From NCBI GenBank assembly GCA_012845835.1, contig JABAKD010000007.1, positions 14,077,842 through 14,141,841 on the forward strand: a stretch of 64,000 nucleotides of DNA. The letters run 5' to 3'. The notes beneath the pieces were generated by a model. That model was not told the DNA's origin. It ran no database searches and saw only the letters and a program-made list of their open reading frames with translations. The DNA is from Undaria pinnatifida (lineage: Eukaryota > Sar > Phaeophyceae > Laminariales > Alariaceae). Below, piece by piece: positions 12,205 to 22,390 of the stretch (its first letter is position 1; each line of letters starts with the position of its first letter). The translations under genes were made by a program, and so were the position numbers.

Positions 12205-13436
12205 CGGTGGGTAGATTGCGATTGGTGTCTCCCCGTGCCGCCTCTCTGCCCCCTATGCTCCTGCCGACGGTCTTCTACCTACTGCTACTGCTGCTGTCGT
12301 CGCTGCTGCGTGGGCGCTACTTCCTTCTACCTCTACCGGTTGTTGTGTTCGATACTCGCTGCTCGTGTGCTGCTGCTGTGCTACGTTGTTGCTGCTGTGG
12401 TCCTCCTATTTTTCCCGCCATTCTTCCCCCTGGAACCACCCCCCCTATATGAGAACAACAACAACAACAACAACTACCGGTTCCCCAATATTTTCTCTTT
12501 GCTCCGCTAAACCCCAGACTGCGAAAGCAACTGAGTTAAATCGACACACGACGCGTATGGAAGTGTGATGAGCTAAAGCTTTATTTTTCCCCTTTGGTCT
12601 CCTCTTCACGAAAATATGCGTGTTCATTAATATCATGGTGTTCCCCCGCCCCGCGGGGGAGGGTGGGGGGGGTGGAACTGACGGCTCACCCTAGTCCGGT
12701 TTTCCTTGCCCCCCTCTCCCTCTCCCGGCTATTGTACGCGGCTGACCTGCCCCCCTTCCCGACAGATAACCTCAACAACCAGAAGCCCCCCCCCCCCGAA
12801 GGCACGCACACGCCGGAAGATGACGGAATCAATCCCTGCCCTTCCTTCCTTCCCTCCTCTCGCCCCCCTCCCCCTCCCTCCGCTTTAGCCCTCCTGCTCG
12901 TGAAGCAATCGGGTGGGAGGGTGGGAGATTGCGATTGGTGTCTCCCCGTGCCACCTCTCTACCCCTATGCTCCTGCCGACGTGTTCTCCCTACTGCTACT
13001 GCTGCTGCTGTCGCTGCTGCGTGGGCGCTACTCCCTTCTTCCTCTACCGGTTGTTGTGTCCGATTCTCGCTGCTGGTGTGCTGCTGGTGTGCTACGTTGT
13101 TGCTGCTGAGGTCCTCCTATTTTTCGCTATTCCTTTCCCTGGAATCACGCCCCCCCCTATGCTACCCGGTTCTACGATATTTCCTCTTCGTTCCGCCAAA
13201 CTCCAGACTGTTCCGACATTCTTACATTTTGGTCTCCTCTTCACGAAAATATGCGTGTTCATTAATATCATGGTGTTCCCCCGCCCCGCGGGGGAGGGTG
13301 GGGGGGGTGGAACTGACGGCTCACCCTAGTCCGGTTTTCCTTGCCCCCCTCTCCCTCCCCCGCTCCCTCTCCCGGCTATTGTACGCGGCTGACCTGCCCC
13401 CCTTCCCGACAGATAACCTCAACAACCAGAAGCCCA
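12205..13436. repeat. Tandem duplication of a ~0.6-kb CTG/C-rich segment
   Basis: The segment from about 12205 to 12788 recurs from about 12915 to 13436. The offset is ~710 bp at the left part (12219 against 12929) and ~637 bp at the right part (12593 against 13230), because the second copy has lost an (AAC)-containing stretch found at 12455-12570. Both copies contain an impure CTG/CTGCTG stretch and a GC-rich foldback (CCCCCG ... CGGGGG near 12646 and 13278). No coding function is apparent. Confidence 0.85.
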
Positions 13437-13519
13437 TTGGGAAGCCGCGTTCTACGCCCGCGCCTACGCTATTCTACCCTCGCCCCCCCCCCCTCCCCCC
13501 ATCTCGTCCCTTGCCCCGG

Positions 13520-14420
13520 CTATCTGCCCGGCGCTCCTGACCTCCCTACCGATATCCTTGACACCCAAAGGGGTCTTCCATATTCGATCTCACGTACCCC
13601 ATGAATGTCTGCGCCGCCAACCTTCCTTCTATCTTGAACACCCACGGCTGTGTTCCCATCTCCGCCAGCCTTGTCGCTCCCCCTATCCTTCGGGAGTGCA
13701 GCGCGAATTCCTCTGGAACCAGCTTTCCCACTGCCCCCTTCCCTTGCTTCTTCCATTTCCTCCCCACTCTCTCCAGCCCGCTCCTTAAGCAAATCGTCGC
13801 TTGCCCTTTCGTCCATACCTTCCATCTTCCCCCGCTCCTGTATGGCATCAGCGGGGCGTTTCCCTCCCCCCGGAACCGTCCTCCCGTAGTAGCCTACTAG
13901 CTCCGCCATCAGGTCCACTACGTTCCCTTCCACCCCGCCCCGACCCCCCCCAGATCCTTTAGTTCCCACGGCTACCGCGCCTTGTCTCCCCTGGTCTCCC
14001 TTCCCCCCCTTGAAACGGACCCCCACCGTATCCGCGGCTTCCTTCCCTCCCTGTCCCAGCTGCACCCTTTCTCGAAGAAAGCCACATCCCCCCGACTCAA
14101 GCCGTAAACCTCATGCACCTTTCCTCTTCCTCCGCGAATAGTTCCGAGGCCTTCAGCAGCAGCTGATACGTCAGTGCCAGCCCGATCCACACGATCCTCC
14201 CCCCTACCCCCCACGCGCCGATACTCTCCTCCAACACTCTGATCATCTCCCACGTCAGCGGCCTCCTTACCCGTGCCTGGTTCCTCGCCTCCGCATGCGC
14301 CCTCCTGATTCCTTTCTTCACTGCCTGAATCCTGAAGTGCTGCAGCGGCAGAGACAACCCCCCCACTGCTCGTGATAAAGTTAACCGCCACTCCTTTGCA
14401 TTCTCCTCCTACACCCCTCC
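13520..14420 (-). pseudogene. Decayed tyrosine recombinase (YR) of a DIRS-like element, copy 2
   Basis: Read from 14420 down. The core-binding start (GGLSLPLQHFRIQAVKK) parallels copy 1 at the left edge. It is followed by RRPLTWEMIRVLEESIG and the box-I region with LLLKASELF, where the conserved catalytic Arg is Lys. After a frameshift come KVHEVYGLSRGDVAFF and VRFKGGKGDQGRQGAV. After a further shift comes the box-II motif LHSRRIGGATRLAEMG (the His-x-x-Arg pair present), then GRLAAQTFMGYVRSNMEDP, which carries the nucleophilic Tyr. The usual Trp of the GRW motif is Leu. Three frames are needed and two key residues are changed, so it is inactive. The fold assignment is strong. The element subtype (DIRS, Ngaro or a lone YR) is inferred from copy 1's RNase H. 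Confidence 0.8.
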
Positions 14421-15035
14421 CCCCCGCCCCGCTTGCCCCCGCCGGTTGCCCTCTTCGCCCCCCCCCCCCCCCCCCCCCCTTTCTCCCTCCCCCAGCCCTC
14501 CCTCGCACCCCCCCATCCATGTATAGGGGCGCCACGTCCAGCCACGCCCGCGTTGCTTTGAGCTCCGGTACTAGTAGAGGCCCGGCCTCTTCCACCGTCG
14601 GCCACGTGTTCACCCTCCGCTTCATCCTCAGCGCTTGCGTCCCCACCTCTTCCCCCAACTCCGCTAGGTCCATCTTGAACCGCGTCACGAACCGTCCCCC
14701 CCTCTCCCCCCTTTCTCTCGCCCATTCAGATGCAGCTTGCTCAGCTGCAGAAGCCACCGCACCCTTCCCAACGCCCACCCCACCTTCCCCAAGCCCACTC
14801 CTATATTTATCCACATCTCTCCTCCCACACCAGCCACGACCCCCAACCGTCGACCTCCTTTCATCTGCGTCTTCCCCCTGTCTTCCCCAGGCGCTCCATA
14901 GCGCCCCTCCACAGTAGGGGCACCTCCCGTTCTGCCTTGTGCAGCTCGTGCGCGGTTCCGTTGCTGCGCTCTTTCCCTCCTCTCTCCTAAATGGCTCCCT
15001 TTCCACGCCTCACCCCTTCGGCCCCGTTGCCGCAG
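14421..15035 (-). pseudogene. Upstream part of YR element copy 2, function unknown
   Basis: A minus-strand frame runs through here from 15006 and contains CPYCGGALWSAWGRQGE near 14900 and ELKATRAWLDVAPLYM near 14540. The two Cys might be half a zinc ligand set. A run of about 23 C at 14458-14480 breaks it. The interval 14726-14770 matches copy 1's flank at 1038-1082, yet the RNase H domain that copy 1 has next to it is missing here. So the two copies differ by a deletion or are different subfamilies. I do not recognise this protein. Confidence 0.4.
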
Positions 15036-17683
15036 GCTCACCTTCCATGAGCGTGTGCGGTCCCGTTGCCGCTCACTCCCCCCCTTTCTCTTTGCGCGAC
15101 CCCTTTCTCCGCCCTTTCCCCGTCCTGGCCGTTCTCCCTCGTCGCCCCTCAGCCCCCGTTTCTTTGCCTCGTCGTTCCCCGTTCTGTGTGGCCCCTCTGC
15201 CGCGTTCTCCCCTCGTCTGGTCGTGTACGTCCCAGTTTCCGCCCCCCCCCTCGTCCCCTTCTTGCGCGGTTCGTTGTCACATTCCCCCCCTGCCGTGTCG
15301 TGTACGGCCCCGTTGCCGCGTCCCCGCCCCCCCCTGGTCGTGTACGGCCACACTGCCGCACACCTCTTCCCCCTCCTTGCGCGGCCCCTTGCCGCGTCCC
15401 CCCCCCCCGACCAGGTCGTGTACGGCCCCCCTGCCGCCCCGCCCTTCCTAGTTTACGCGGCCGTTTCCGCGTTCCTTGCCCCGCTTGGTCGTGTACGGCC
15501 CGTTGCCGCACCGCCCCCCCCACCCCGTTTGTTTGCGCGGCCCCTTTGCCGTGCCCCCCCCCCGCCTGGTCGCGCATGACCCCGTTGTCGCACGCCTCTC
15601 CCCCCTTCTTGCGCGGCCCCATTGCCGCATCCCACCCCCGACAAGCTCGTGTACGGCCCCGTTGCCGCGCACCTCCCCCACTTCTTGCGCGTCTCCGTTG
15701 CCACGCCCGTTGACCAGGTCGTGAACGGCCCCGTTGCCGCATATATCCCCCCCTTTCTTGCGCGGCCCCGTTGTCACATCCTACCCCCGACAAGGTCGTG
15801 TGTGGCCCCGCTGCCGCACACCTCTCCCTCCTTTTTGCGCGGCCCCGTTGCTGCGTCCCCTCCCTGACCAGGTCGTGCGCCCCCCCCCGGCAAAGTCGTG
15901 AACGACCCCGTTGCCCCCCCCTCCACCCCCCCCCCCCCCTGTATGCGCGGTCCCCTTTCCGCGCCCCCCCCCAAGCCTGGTTGTGTACAGCCCCGTTACC
16001 GCACCCCCACCCCCCCTTTACTTGTGCGGCCTCCTTGCCGCATTATCTCCCGTGCCTGGTCGTGTACGACCCCGTTGTTGCACCCCTCTTCCCCCCCACG
16101 ATGCCACGTTCACGCCCCCGGGCGGCTTATTCGTGTACGACCCAGTTGCAGCCCCTACCCCCCCCCCCCCCGCCCCCCCCCCTTCTTTGCGCGGCCCCGT
16201 TGCCCCCCCCCCCCCCCCCCCCCCATCCTAGTGAAGTACGGCCACGCTGCCGCACACCTTTCACCCCTTCTTGCGCGGCCCCGCTGCCACGTCCCAACCC
16301 CGACCAGGTCGTGAACAGTCCCGTTGCCGCCCCATCCCCCCCCCCCTAGTTTACGCGGCCCCGTTTCCGCGTTCCTTCCCCCGCTTTGTCGTGTACGGCC
16401 CGTTGCTCACCCCCCCCCCCCCTTTTGCTCGGCCCCGTTGCCGTGTCCCCACCCCACCTGTTCGTGCGTGACCCCGTTGTCGCACGCCTTCCCCTTTCTT
16501 GCACGGCCCCGTTGCCGCATCCTACCCCCGACAAGGTCGTGTACGGTCCCGTTGCCGCACACCCCCCCTTTCTTGCGCGGCCCCGTAGCCGCGCCCCCCG
16601 ACCAGGTCGTGAACGGCCCCGTTGCTGCATCCCACCCCGGACAAGGTCGTGTACGGCCCCGTTGCCGCACACCCCCCCTTTCTTGCGCGGCCCCGTAGCC
16701 GCACCCCCCGACCAGGTCGTGAACGGCCCCGTTGCCGCTTCCCAACCCCGACAGGGTCGTGTACGGCCCCATTGCCGCACACCCCTCCTTTCTTGCGCGG
16801 TCCCGTAGCCGCGCCCCCCGACCAGGTCGTGAACGGCCCCGTTGCCGTCTCCCACCCCGGACAAGGTCGTGTACGGCCCCGTTGCCGCACCCCCCCCCTT
16901 TTTTGCACGGCCCCGTTGCCGCATCCCACCCCCGACAGGGTCGTGTACGGCCCCGTTGCGCACACCTCCCCTTTCTTGCGCGGCCCCGTAGCCGCGCCCC
17001 CCGACCACGTCGTGAACGGCCCCGTTGCCGCATCCCACCCTGGACAAGGTCGTGTACGGCCCCGTTGCCGCACACCCCCCCTTTCTTGCGCGGCCCCGTA
17101 GCCGCGCCCCCCGACCAGGTCGTGAACGGCCCCGTTGCCGCCCACGCCCCCCCCCCTTTTTTCCCGCGCGGCCCCGTTGCCGCGTCCCCCCGCCCCTTGG
17201 TCGTGTACGGCCCCATCGCCGCCCACTCCCACCCCCTTTCATTTCGCGGCCCCGTTGCCGCGTTCCCCCCGGCCTGAACGTGCGCGACCCCTTTGTCGCG
17301 CACCCCCCGTTTGTTTGAGCCCGCGGCCTCACCGCCGTCGCTCTGCGCGGCCCCGTTGCCGCGTCCCCTCCCGGACTGATCGTCGTGTGCAGCCCCGTTG
17401 CTGCACACGCACCCCCCCTTTATTTGCGCGGCCCCGTTGCCGCGCTCCCCCCAGGCCGGGTCGTGTACGGTCCCGTTACCGCACACCACCCCCCACACGT
17501 TTTGCGTGGCCCCTTTGCCTCGCACCCCCATTTGCTAAAACCCGCGGCCTGGCCGCCGTCGCCCTGCGCGGCCCCGTCGCCACGTTCGTTCCCTACCTGA
17601 TTGTGTGCGGCCCCGTTGCCGCACACACACCCCCGTTTTCTTTGCGCGGCCCCGTTGCCGTGCTCTCCCCCGGCAAATTACGT
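15036..17683. repeat. Hairpin minisatellite array B
   Basis: About 2.65 kb of units with the same CGGCCCCGTTGCCG hairpin core as array A, but with different arms and spacers. The arms are GTGTACGGC or GTGAACGGC on the left and GCCGCACAC or GCCGCATCC on the right. Spacers are of the CCCCCGACCAGGTC and CCCCGACAAGGTC types, plus the TTTCTTGCGCGG link. Stem variants such as TGCGCGAC / GTCGCGCA occur (17280-17303). The right edge is abrupt at about 17683, where AT-balanced sequence begins. Open frames across it are composition artefacts. Confidence 0.88.
16541..17140. repeat. ~105-125-bp higher-order units in array B
   Basis: An ordered block of three hairpins recurs at about 100-125 bp spacing, for example around 16581, 16700, 16802, 16986 and 17092. 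The order is GTGTACGGC type, GCGCGGCCCCGTAGCCGCG type, then GTGAACGGC type. It is the most homogeneous part of array B. Confidence 0.75.
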
Positions 17684-17689
17684 GATGGA

Positions 17690-18073
17690 TCTTGAAGAGT
17701 GTATCTGTGTTTTCGACAGTCCAGACGAGTAAAACTGGTACAGTATATTATTTGGCCCAGAATTCAGTTCTGAGAGCCAAAAATATTTCCTCCTATAATA
17801 GCGGGCATAAGGAGATCAAGGAAAAGACATAAGGAAAAACGAAAACGAAAAGGGAAAAGAAAGAAAAGAAAAGGCAAGAAAAGCAAGAAAATACAAGACA
17901 TGAAGAGGAAGTAAGAAATTGAAAAGAGAAAATATTTTCAAGACCATTAGACTAATAGCAGGCCTTGGGAACTGACTAAAACGGCATTGGGCTGTTTTAG
18001 AGGGTACCAAGTGTATCATCGATGGCACTGGCGAAAGCACAAAATACAGCGAAGAAGCCAGGACGGTCTTACG
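17690..18073. other. Purine-rich tract and unassigned flank
   Basis: Positions about 17816-17935 are almost pure A and G on the plus strand. They resemble, in reverse complement, the pyrimidine tract at 21985-22125 (shared AAGGCAAGAAAAGCAAG). A short frame at 18000-18110 after a possible acceptor (CTGTTTTAG) reads CIIDGTGESTKYSEEA, which could be an exon fragment, but nothing supports it further. Confidence 0.35.
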
Positions 18074-18330
18074 CTATCTTGCGACGGCCATTGGAAGCCC
18101 CACAAATTTCAAGACGATGATGGCCAGACCCAGCCGCAGTCTCTGGGGCAGGACGCCCCCCTTATCTCCCCGTCCCCCTTCCCCCGGCCTCTTAGAGATG
18201 CACACGGTAGATGGTGCTGCCGCAGCCTTTGCGCGTCGCTCTGCAGCTTTGCGTCTCTCCGCGTCATGCCATTTGCGCATGAACACCTCGGCTCCCTCTT
18301 CTACTCGTCCAAACCATCTGGCGGCATTTT
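18074..18330 (-). pseudogene. Coding-like fragment of unknown family
   Basis: Minus-strand frame with a charged, alanine-rich helical composition (NAARWFGRVEEGAEVFMRK followed by WHDAERRKAAERRAKAAAA), then an unrelated tail. The upstream frame is broken by stops. Composition and alternation look protein-like rather than repeat-derived, but I cannot name the family. It may be an exon remnant of a mobile element. Confidence 0.25.
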
Positions 18331-18592
18331 GAGTAGCCTTTCGCCGCCCTTTCGACTTTCATTCCAAAGATCCCGACGTATCCTTCTTCAGATAAGCCAG
18401 CCCGTCTTTCTCTCGTCCTCTTGAGTAGCCCTTACTCCCAACAAGGTCCCCAAACATCATCCTCTCTCTGTCACGGACCCTCCTCTACCATACGTGTCAT
18501 GAACCTCGCAAACGGCAGTATCCTTCATTTGCGCACTATCGCCTCTATGATCTCTGAAGCTGTCTTGGCAAGCACATCGGAGTACGATGAGC

Positions 18593-18912
18593 CAGTCGCC
18601 CCGGTGGCGTATCAGATTATCCTCGATCCTGGTATGGGTCAGTTGCGTGAGTTCGAATCCCCCCGAATGCATTCGTATATGTCGTAAAAATTTGTGAGGA
18701 GTTTTTTTCGTGAGTCGCAAATTGACTTGCGGAAAGCGCGAGATCGTGGGTAAGCAACACCCTATGAAAAATTGACGAGCAGTGGGACTGCTGAACCCTA
18801 TGCGCGATAAAACTAAAGGCGAGAACAGGGGGGGGGGAGAAGGACGCACTGTGATCAAGGCTTGTCCAGAAGACGGAAATTACAAAGGAAAGGTGCAAAA
18901 CAACAAAACAAA
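18593..18912 (+). mobile_element. SINE family A, copy 1
   Basis: tRNA-derived SINE. The head carries a Pol III A box (TGGCGTATCAGA) about 10 bases in and a B box (AGTTCGAATCC) about 45 bases later. A ~240-bp body follows, with the landmarks GACTTGCGGAAAGCGCGAG, ACCCTATGCGCGATAAAA and GGCTTGTCCAGAAG, then an A-rich/AAC tail. It is more diverged than copies at 39988, 41279 and 55977. Confidence 0.85.
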
Positions 18913-19214
18913 CTTTTGAGCAAATACAAGATGTCGCTGTCGCACTTCCGTTTCGTCCATCAGATGCATAGGAGGAGAATGGAGTGGTGACCGAGTCGAA
19001 GCCAGTCATTATCAGGCTGGTTTAGGCCCCACGTCTTGCAACCGTAGAGTAGTGTCACAACAAACTTGGCTTTCAGCAACCGCCCCATCAACCTTAAGCA
19101 ATCACGCTGGCGATAATACATTACCATAGATTACCCCTAGAAGCACGCCCAGGCCCTCTGAAGACGCCGCGTTATTTCTCTGTTTCCGGGTTTAAAACAC
19201 CAACTCCATTTTAT

Positions 19215-19232
19215 TTGTTGTTGTCTTTGTCG

Positions 19233-19320
<88 letters not shown>
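19215..19320. repeat. (GTT)n microsatellite
   Basis: About 30 GTT units with a few interruptions near the left end. Polyglutamine and polythreonine open frames on the minus strand come from this tract. Confidence 0.97.
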
Positions 19321-19530
19321 CTCACTTGTCAAACATCTAGAGTCGATGGTCACACACTTGTTGTAAACCTGGCCGGATGCAATGATTGTGAACGACACTT
19401 TCCCCTCGCCTTTGGTTTGCCGGCACATTATCCCTGTTTTTGCCCTCGGAGACTGCTGTAAGTCCGAACGCCACGCACGTAGTCACTATCAACCGCATCG
19501 TCAGCGTACAGCATACATCACAATCTCTGC

Positions 19531-19570
19531 ACCTCCTCCTCCTCCTCCTCCTCCTCCTCCTCCTCCTCCT
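19531..19570. repeat. (CCT)n microsatellite
   Basis: Thirteen CCT/CTC triplets, followed by a short C run and CCGCTCGTCGACGACG. Confidence 0.95.
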
Positions 19571-19879
19571 CCCCCCTCCGCTCGTCGACGACGTGGTCTG
19601 TTCGTGAAGTGCCCTTCTTCTCCCCTTTCTCTTTCCGTTGGAGATGCATAATGTTGTTCGTGATGACTGCATCAGCGAGAAAGGGTTACTCGACCACACA
19701 TAGTACCGCCGTGAAAAACATTTTTCGAAAAGCAGTACGTACAGCTTGCTTGCTGTGTTTGTTGTTCGGTTTGTGTGACTGACAAAATATATCATCCTAA
19801 TAAATGCATAACACACTGTTCGGACTAAACCTGAATGAATACAGAGCTCCCCGGGCATTGTAACGAGGGTATACTTGTA

Positions 19880-19904
19880 CAGTCAAACCCCGCTTAAAGA
19901 CGCA
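19880..19904 (+). repeat. Left terminal inverted repeat of the pogo-like element
   Basis: 25 bp, perfect match in inverted orientation to 21677-21701, preceded by target TA. Confidence 0.92.
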
Positions 19905-20740
19905 CTTCTTAAGTCAACTCCCCGCTATAAAGACGAAAAAAAATCTGAACCAGGGTGCCCCGCAGATGTACAAGTTTAAGGGAGGGTGTATTGTTTACGC
20001 TGCGGGGCCCCCCAAAAAATGGTGCAGCACACCTGTAGACTGCCAGAGAGCGGTCTGCTGCTGCTGCTGCTGCTGCGTGGACATGGATAGATTCCTTTAG
20101 TCTGCTGACGGTCCGTCTGCCTCCCACACGAAAGCGTGTGGTGAACCAACATGCAAGATGAAATCTGTCCCGGTCTCAGCGATTCACCAGTGCCCTTGCG
20201 GGCGAGCCATAGGTCCATGGCGCGAGTGTTGACGGACAACTTGTTCGTCGAGGAAGTATTACGGACGGGGAGGCTAGGGATAGAGGCGGATCCGATGTCT
20301 ATGTGGGTCTGAGTGGTCTCTAGCCATTCATGCGGCAGGACCCTAGGTCTTGTGTGCATTGTACAGAGAGGAAGGTGCCAGAGGGACCCAGCCTACAAAG
20401 CACTGCTACCGACCTGATGATAGCAGCCTCCCGATCGGTACCGAGTTCGGTGGTTGAGCCTGAACAGCGGTAGTGTAAGCCTTGAAGGTGGCTTGTGAGA
20501 AGGAGTAGAAGGTCTCCGGTCGTGGATACGGTATTCCCTTTATGGATTATTGCTAACTCAGGGCAAGCAAAGGAGTACAGAGCAGAGGGAGGCGAGGAAC
20601 CAGTCCCTCCCAGACGGGGACCTTGCAAGACGGACCATACTGCTAGTACCTATTGGGACTAACGCATTCCCAAAAGTGCAACTCCTATCAACCGTAACAA
20701 TGTAACCGTAACAGAAGCCCCTGGCCTCACGGAGGCTGAA

Positions 20741-21124
20741 GTGCGTGAGGCAGTGAAGACGTGGCTTAGTGTAGAGGACGACCCAGAGGTGTTGGAGGAA
20801 GAAATCGCAATGGAACTGCAGGCTGTAGACGAGCACCTTGCCAACGTGACCCTCAGTGACGATGACGATGTGTCCAGCGAAGAGGAAGGCGACGGTAGGC
20901 CAGAGTCGTGCATGACAACGTCGCTTACAGAGGCCGACGTCCGCTCTCGCCTCGAGGAGTGCCGCTCCTTTTTCAACGCGAAAGGGAAGAACGGCGAGTA
21001 CAGCGAAACCCTGTACCTTCTGTCGAGGACTGTGCATTCGTTCACTCATGAAACTCAAGTCAACCGAAGAGCGAAGCAGGGGGGCGAGGTGCAGGCCACT
21101 CTTGGCGACATGTGGGGGCGGTAG
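20741..21124 (+). pseudogene. C-terminal fragment of a pogo/jerky-like transposase
   Basis: An open frame of 127 codons ends at 21124. The same frame reads upstream through APGLTEAEVREAVKTWL, so the protein began further 5' and the shown Met is internal. It consists of an acidic stretch (EDDPEVLEEEIAMELQ ... LSDDDDVSSEEEGDG), then ALEALRTL-like helices (DVRSRLEECRSFFNAKGK, EYSETLYLLSRTVHSF). This is the layout of the tail of pogo/Tigger-type transposases: an acidic linker, then helices ahead of the stop. The domain call is by layout and by position inside TA-flanked inverted repeats. The catalytic core is absent. Confidence 0.6.
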
Positions 21125-21676
21125 TTTTTTTTTTTTTGTGGAGGGCATATAGCAATGGGCCTGTTTGTGATGTACGGTTCTCTTGTTGTTGTCTAGCGTT
21201 GTTTATCTTCACCGTTTTTCTGAGTTGATGTCCATCTGTGTCCTTATCAGGTAGGATTTGACATGTCAAAGTTGGAACAGAGGTGGTGAATGATATATCG
21301 TCGAGGTTTCCAACATGAGGACGAGAAGATAATAAGAAAAACACAGTCGACACCAACCGAGAGAGAGAGTTCACTGCAGTCATAATAACCTTCATCCTGC
21401 AACATTGAACCCACTTCTCGGAGCATTTTATTTCGGGCGGTGGGGTGCGGCAACTACTGTATAAACTTGGTTTTTAAGTACATTCCACTTTCAACCACGG
21501 CAACGTTGTGACGGTCAGATTTGTGGATTCTCGTTTCGTTATAGTATACCTGCTGCAACGGCGCGTCTTTTGATGTATGTTATGCCTCCATCGGCCCCGG
21601 GGATGGTGCATTATCGTCCCCGGAATCTTAAAGACGATTCCCCGCGTTAAAGACGCCTTGAAAAAAAGTACCGATA

Positions 21677-21701
21677 TGCGTCTTTAAGCGGGGTTTGACT
21701 G
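21677..21701 (-). repeat. Right terminal inverted repeat of the pogo-like element
   Basis: 25 bp, perfect inverted match to 19880-19904, followed by target TA at 21702-21703. Confidence 0.92.
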
Positions 21702-21889
21702 TACCCCAGGTAGTGTGCGACAGTCATGCAGGAGTCACCTCAAATCCGGGTGAGCGTATGAGGATCTTAAAGAACTTCCTAAAGATCCGGTAACCACGGA
21801 TGTCTTACAGAACGAATTTCCGGGTATGGTGGCACAGCCTTACAGAACTCACAGAAGTTCCGAGCGGGTTCATAACGTGATGTTGTTGT

Positions 21890-21985
21890 TGTTCTCCCAT
21901 TAACTCGCATAGTCAAGTCCGTGGTCACAGGACAGGCTCCAGTCACTCTGGAGCTGAGGAATACCCCAGGGAAAAACATACACCA
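21890..21985 (-). mobile_element. Repeat family C, 3' tail fragment
   Basis: In reverse complement this reads GGGTATTCCTCAGCTCCAGA, then AGTGACTGGAGCCTGTCCTG, TGACCACGGACTTGACTATG and an (AAC)n tail. It is the 3' end shared with 23150-23215 and 39500-39600. Confidence 0.75.
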
Positions 21986-22125
21986 CCCAAGTTTTGTCTT
22001 TTCTTGCTTTTCTTGTCTTTTTCTTCTCTTTGCTTGCCTTTTTCGTCTTGTTTCGTTTTTTCTTCTCTTCTTTTCTTTCCTTTCCTTTATCTTATTTTCT
22101 TTTCTTTGTTTCTTTTTCTCCAATT
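21985..22125. repeat. Pyrimidine-rich tract
   Basis: About 140 bases of nearly pure C and T on the plus strand, built from TTTTCTTG and TTCTCTTTG-like pieces. It resembles the purine tract at 17816-17935 in inverted orientation and directly precedes a family C copy. Confidence 0.7.
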
Positions 22126-22390
22126 GACTTATGCCTGTCGTGCGTATGCGTAGAGATAGTTACTACGTGTAATATATACGTGGTAGTCTTCCTTGGGTGG
22201 CAATCGGAATATTTGGGTTCTCCAGGCGTGAGTAGTGAGACGTATGCAACGGCCTGGACCTGGCACATCGTAGACTGACTCCCGATTTCACTTTTATATA
22301 TTTCTGGTGGAGGCATGAATTGCGTCAGCTGTGATATATGCGTGTAGCACCTTGGGTTGTGTGTGTTTTTCCGTTTGATGTACACGTACC
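22126..22390 (+). mobile_element. Repeat family C (SINE-like), most complete copy
   Basis: Begins GACTTATGCCTGTCGTGCG, continues through TGGGTGGCAATCGGAATATT, CTCCAGGCGTGAGTAGTGAG, CCTGGACCTGGCACATCGTA and TCTGGTGGAGGCATGAATTG, and ends in a GTGTGT stretch. Parts recur at 22833-22995, 23100-23215 and 39330-39600, with tails elsewhere. It is short, non-coding, present on both strands and (AAC)n-tailed in some copies. That suggests a LINE-mobilised non-autonomous element, but I see no clear Pol III boxes in it. Confidence 0.7.

Larger units (their letters stand above)
19880..21701 (+). mobile_element. pogo/Tc1-mariner-like DNA transposon, internally rearranged, 1,822 bp
   Basis: Both ends carry a perfect 25-bp terminal inverted repeat beginning CAGTCAAACCCCGCTTAAAG (left 19880-19904, right 21677-21701). 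Each end is flanked by TA (19878-19879 and 21702-21703), the target duplication expected of the Tc1/mariner/pogo superfamily. Subterminal TTAAAGACG motifs recur inside both ends. The only protein-like region is the acidic C-terminal part of a transposase at 20741-21124. No DDE catalytic core or DNA-binding domain is seen between 19930 and 20700, which contains a (CTG)7 run at 20054-20076. The copy is therefore non-autonomous. The identical TIRs suggest a relatively young insertion. Confidence 0.88.

Noticed and set aside
1240-17683. Resemblance of the palindromic arrays to a CRISPR array
   Set aside because: Repeats are not uniform, spacers are not unique sequences but recurring C/T-rich linkers, no cas-like genes are present and the context is eukaryotic.
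19137-19428. Polyglutamine and polythreonine open frames
   Set aside because: Direct translation of the (GTT)n microsatellite.
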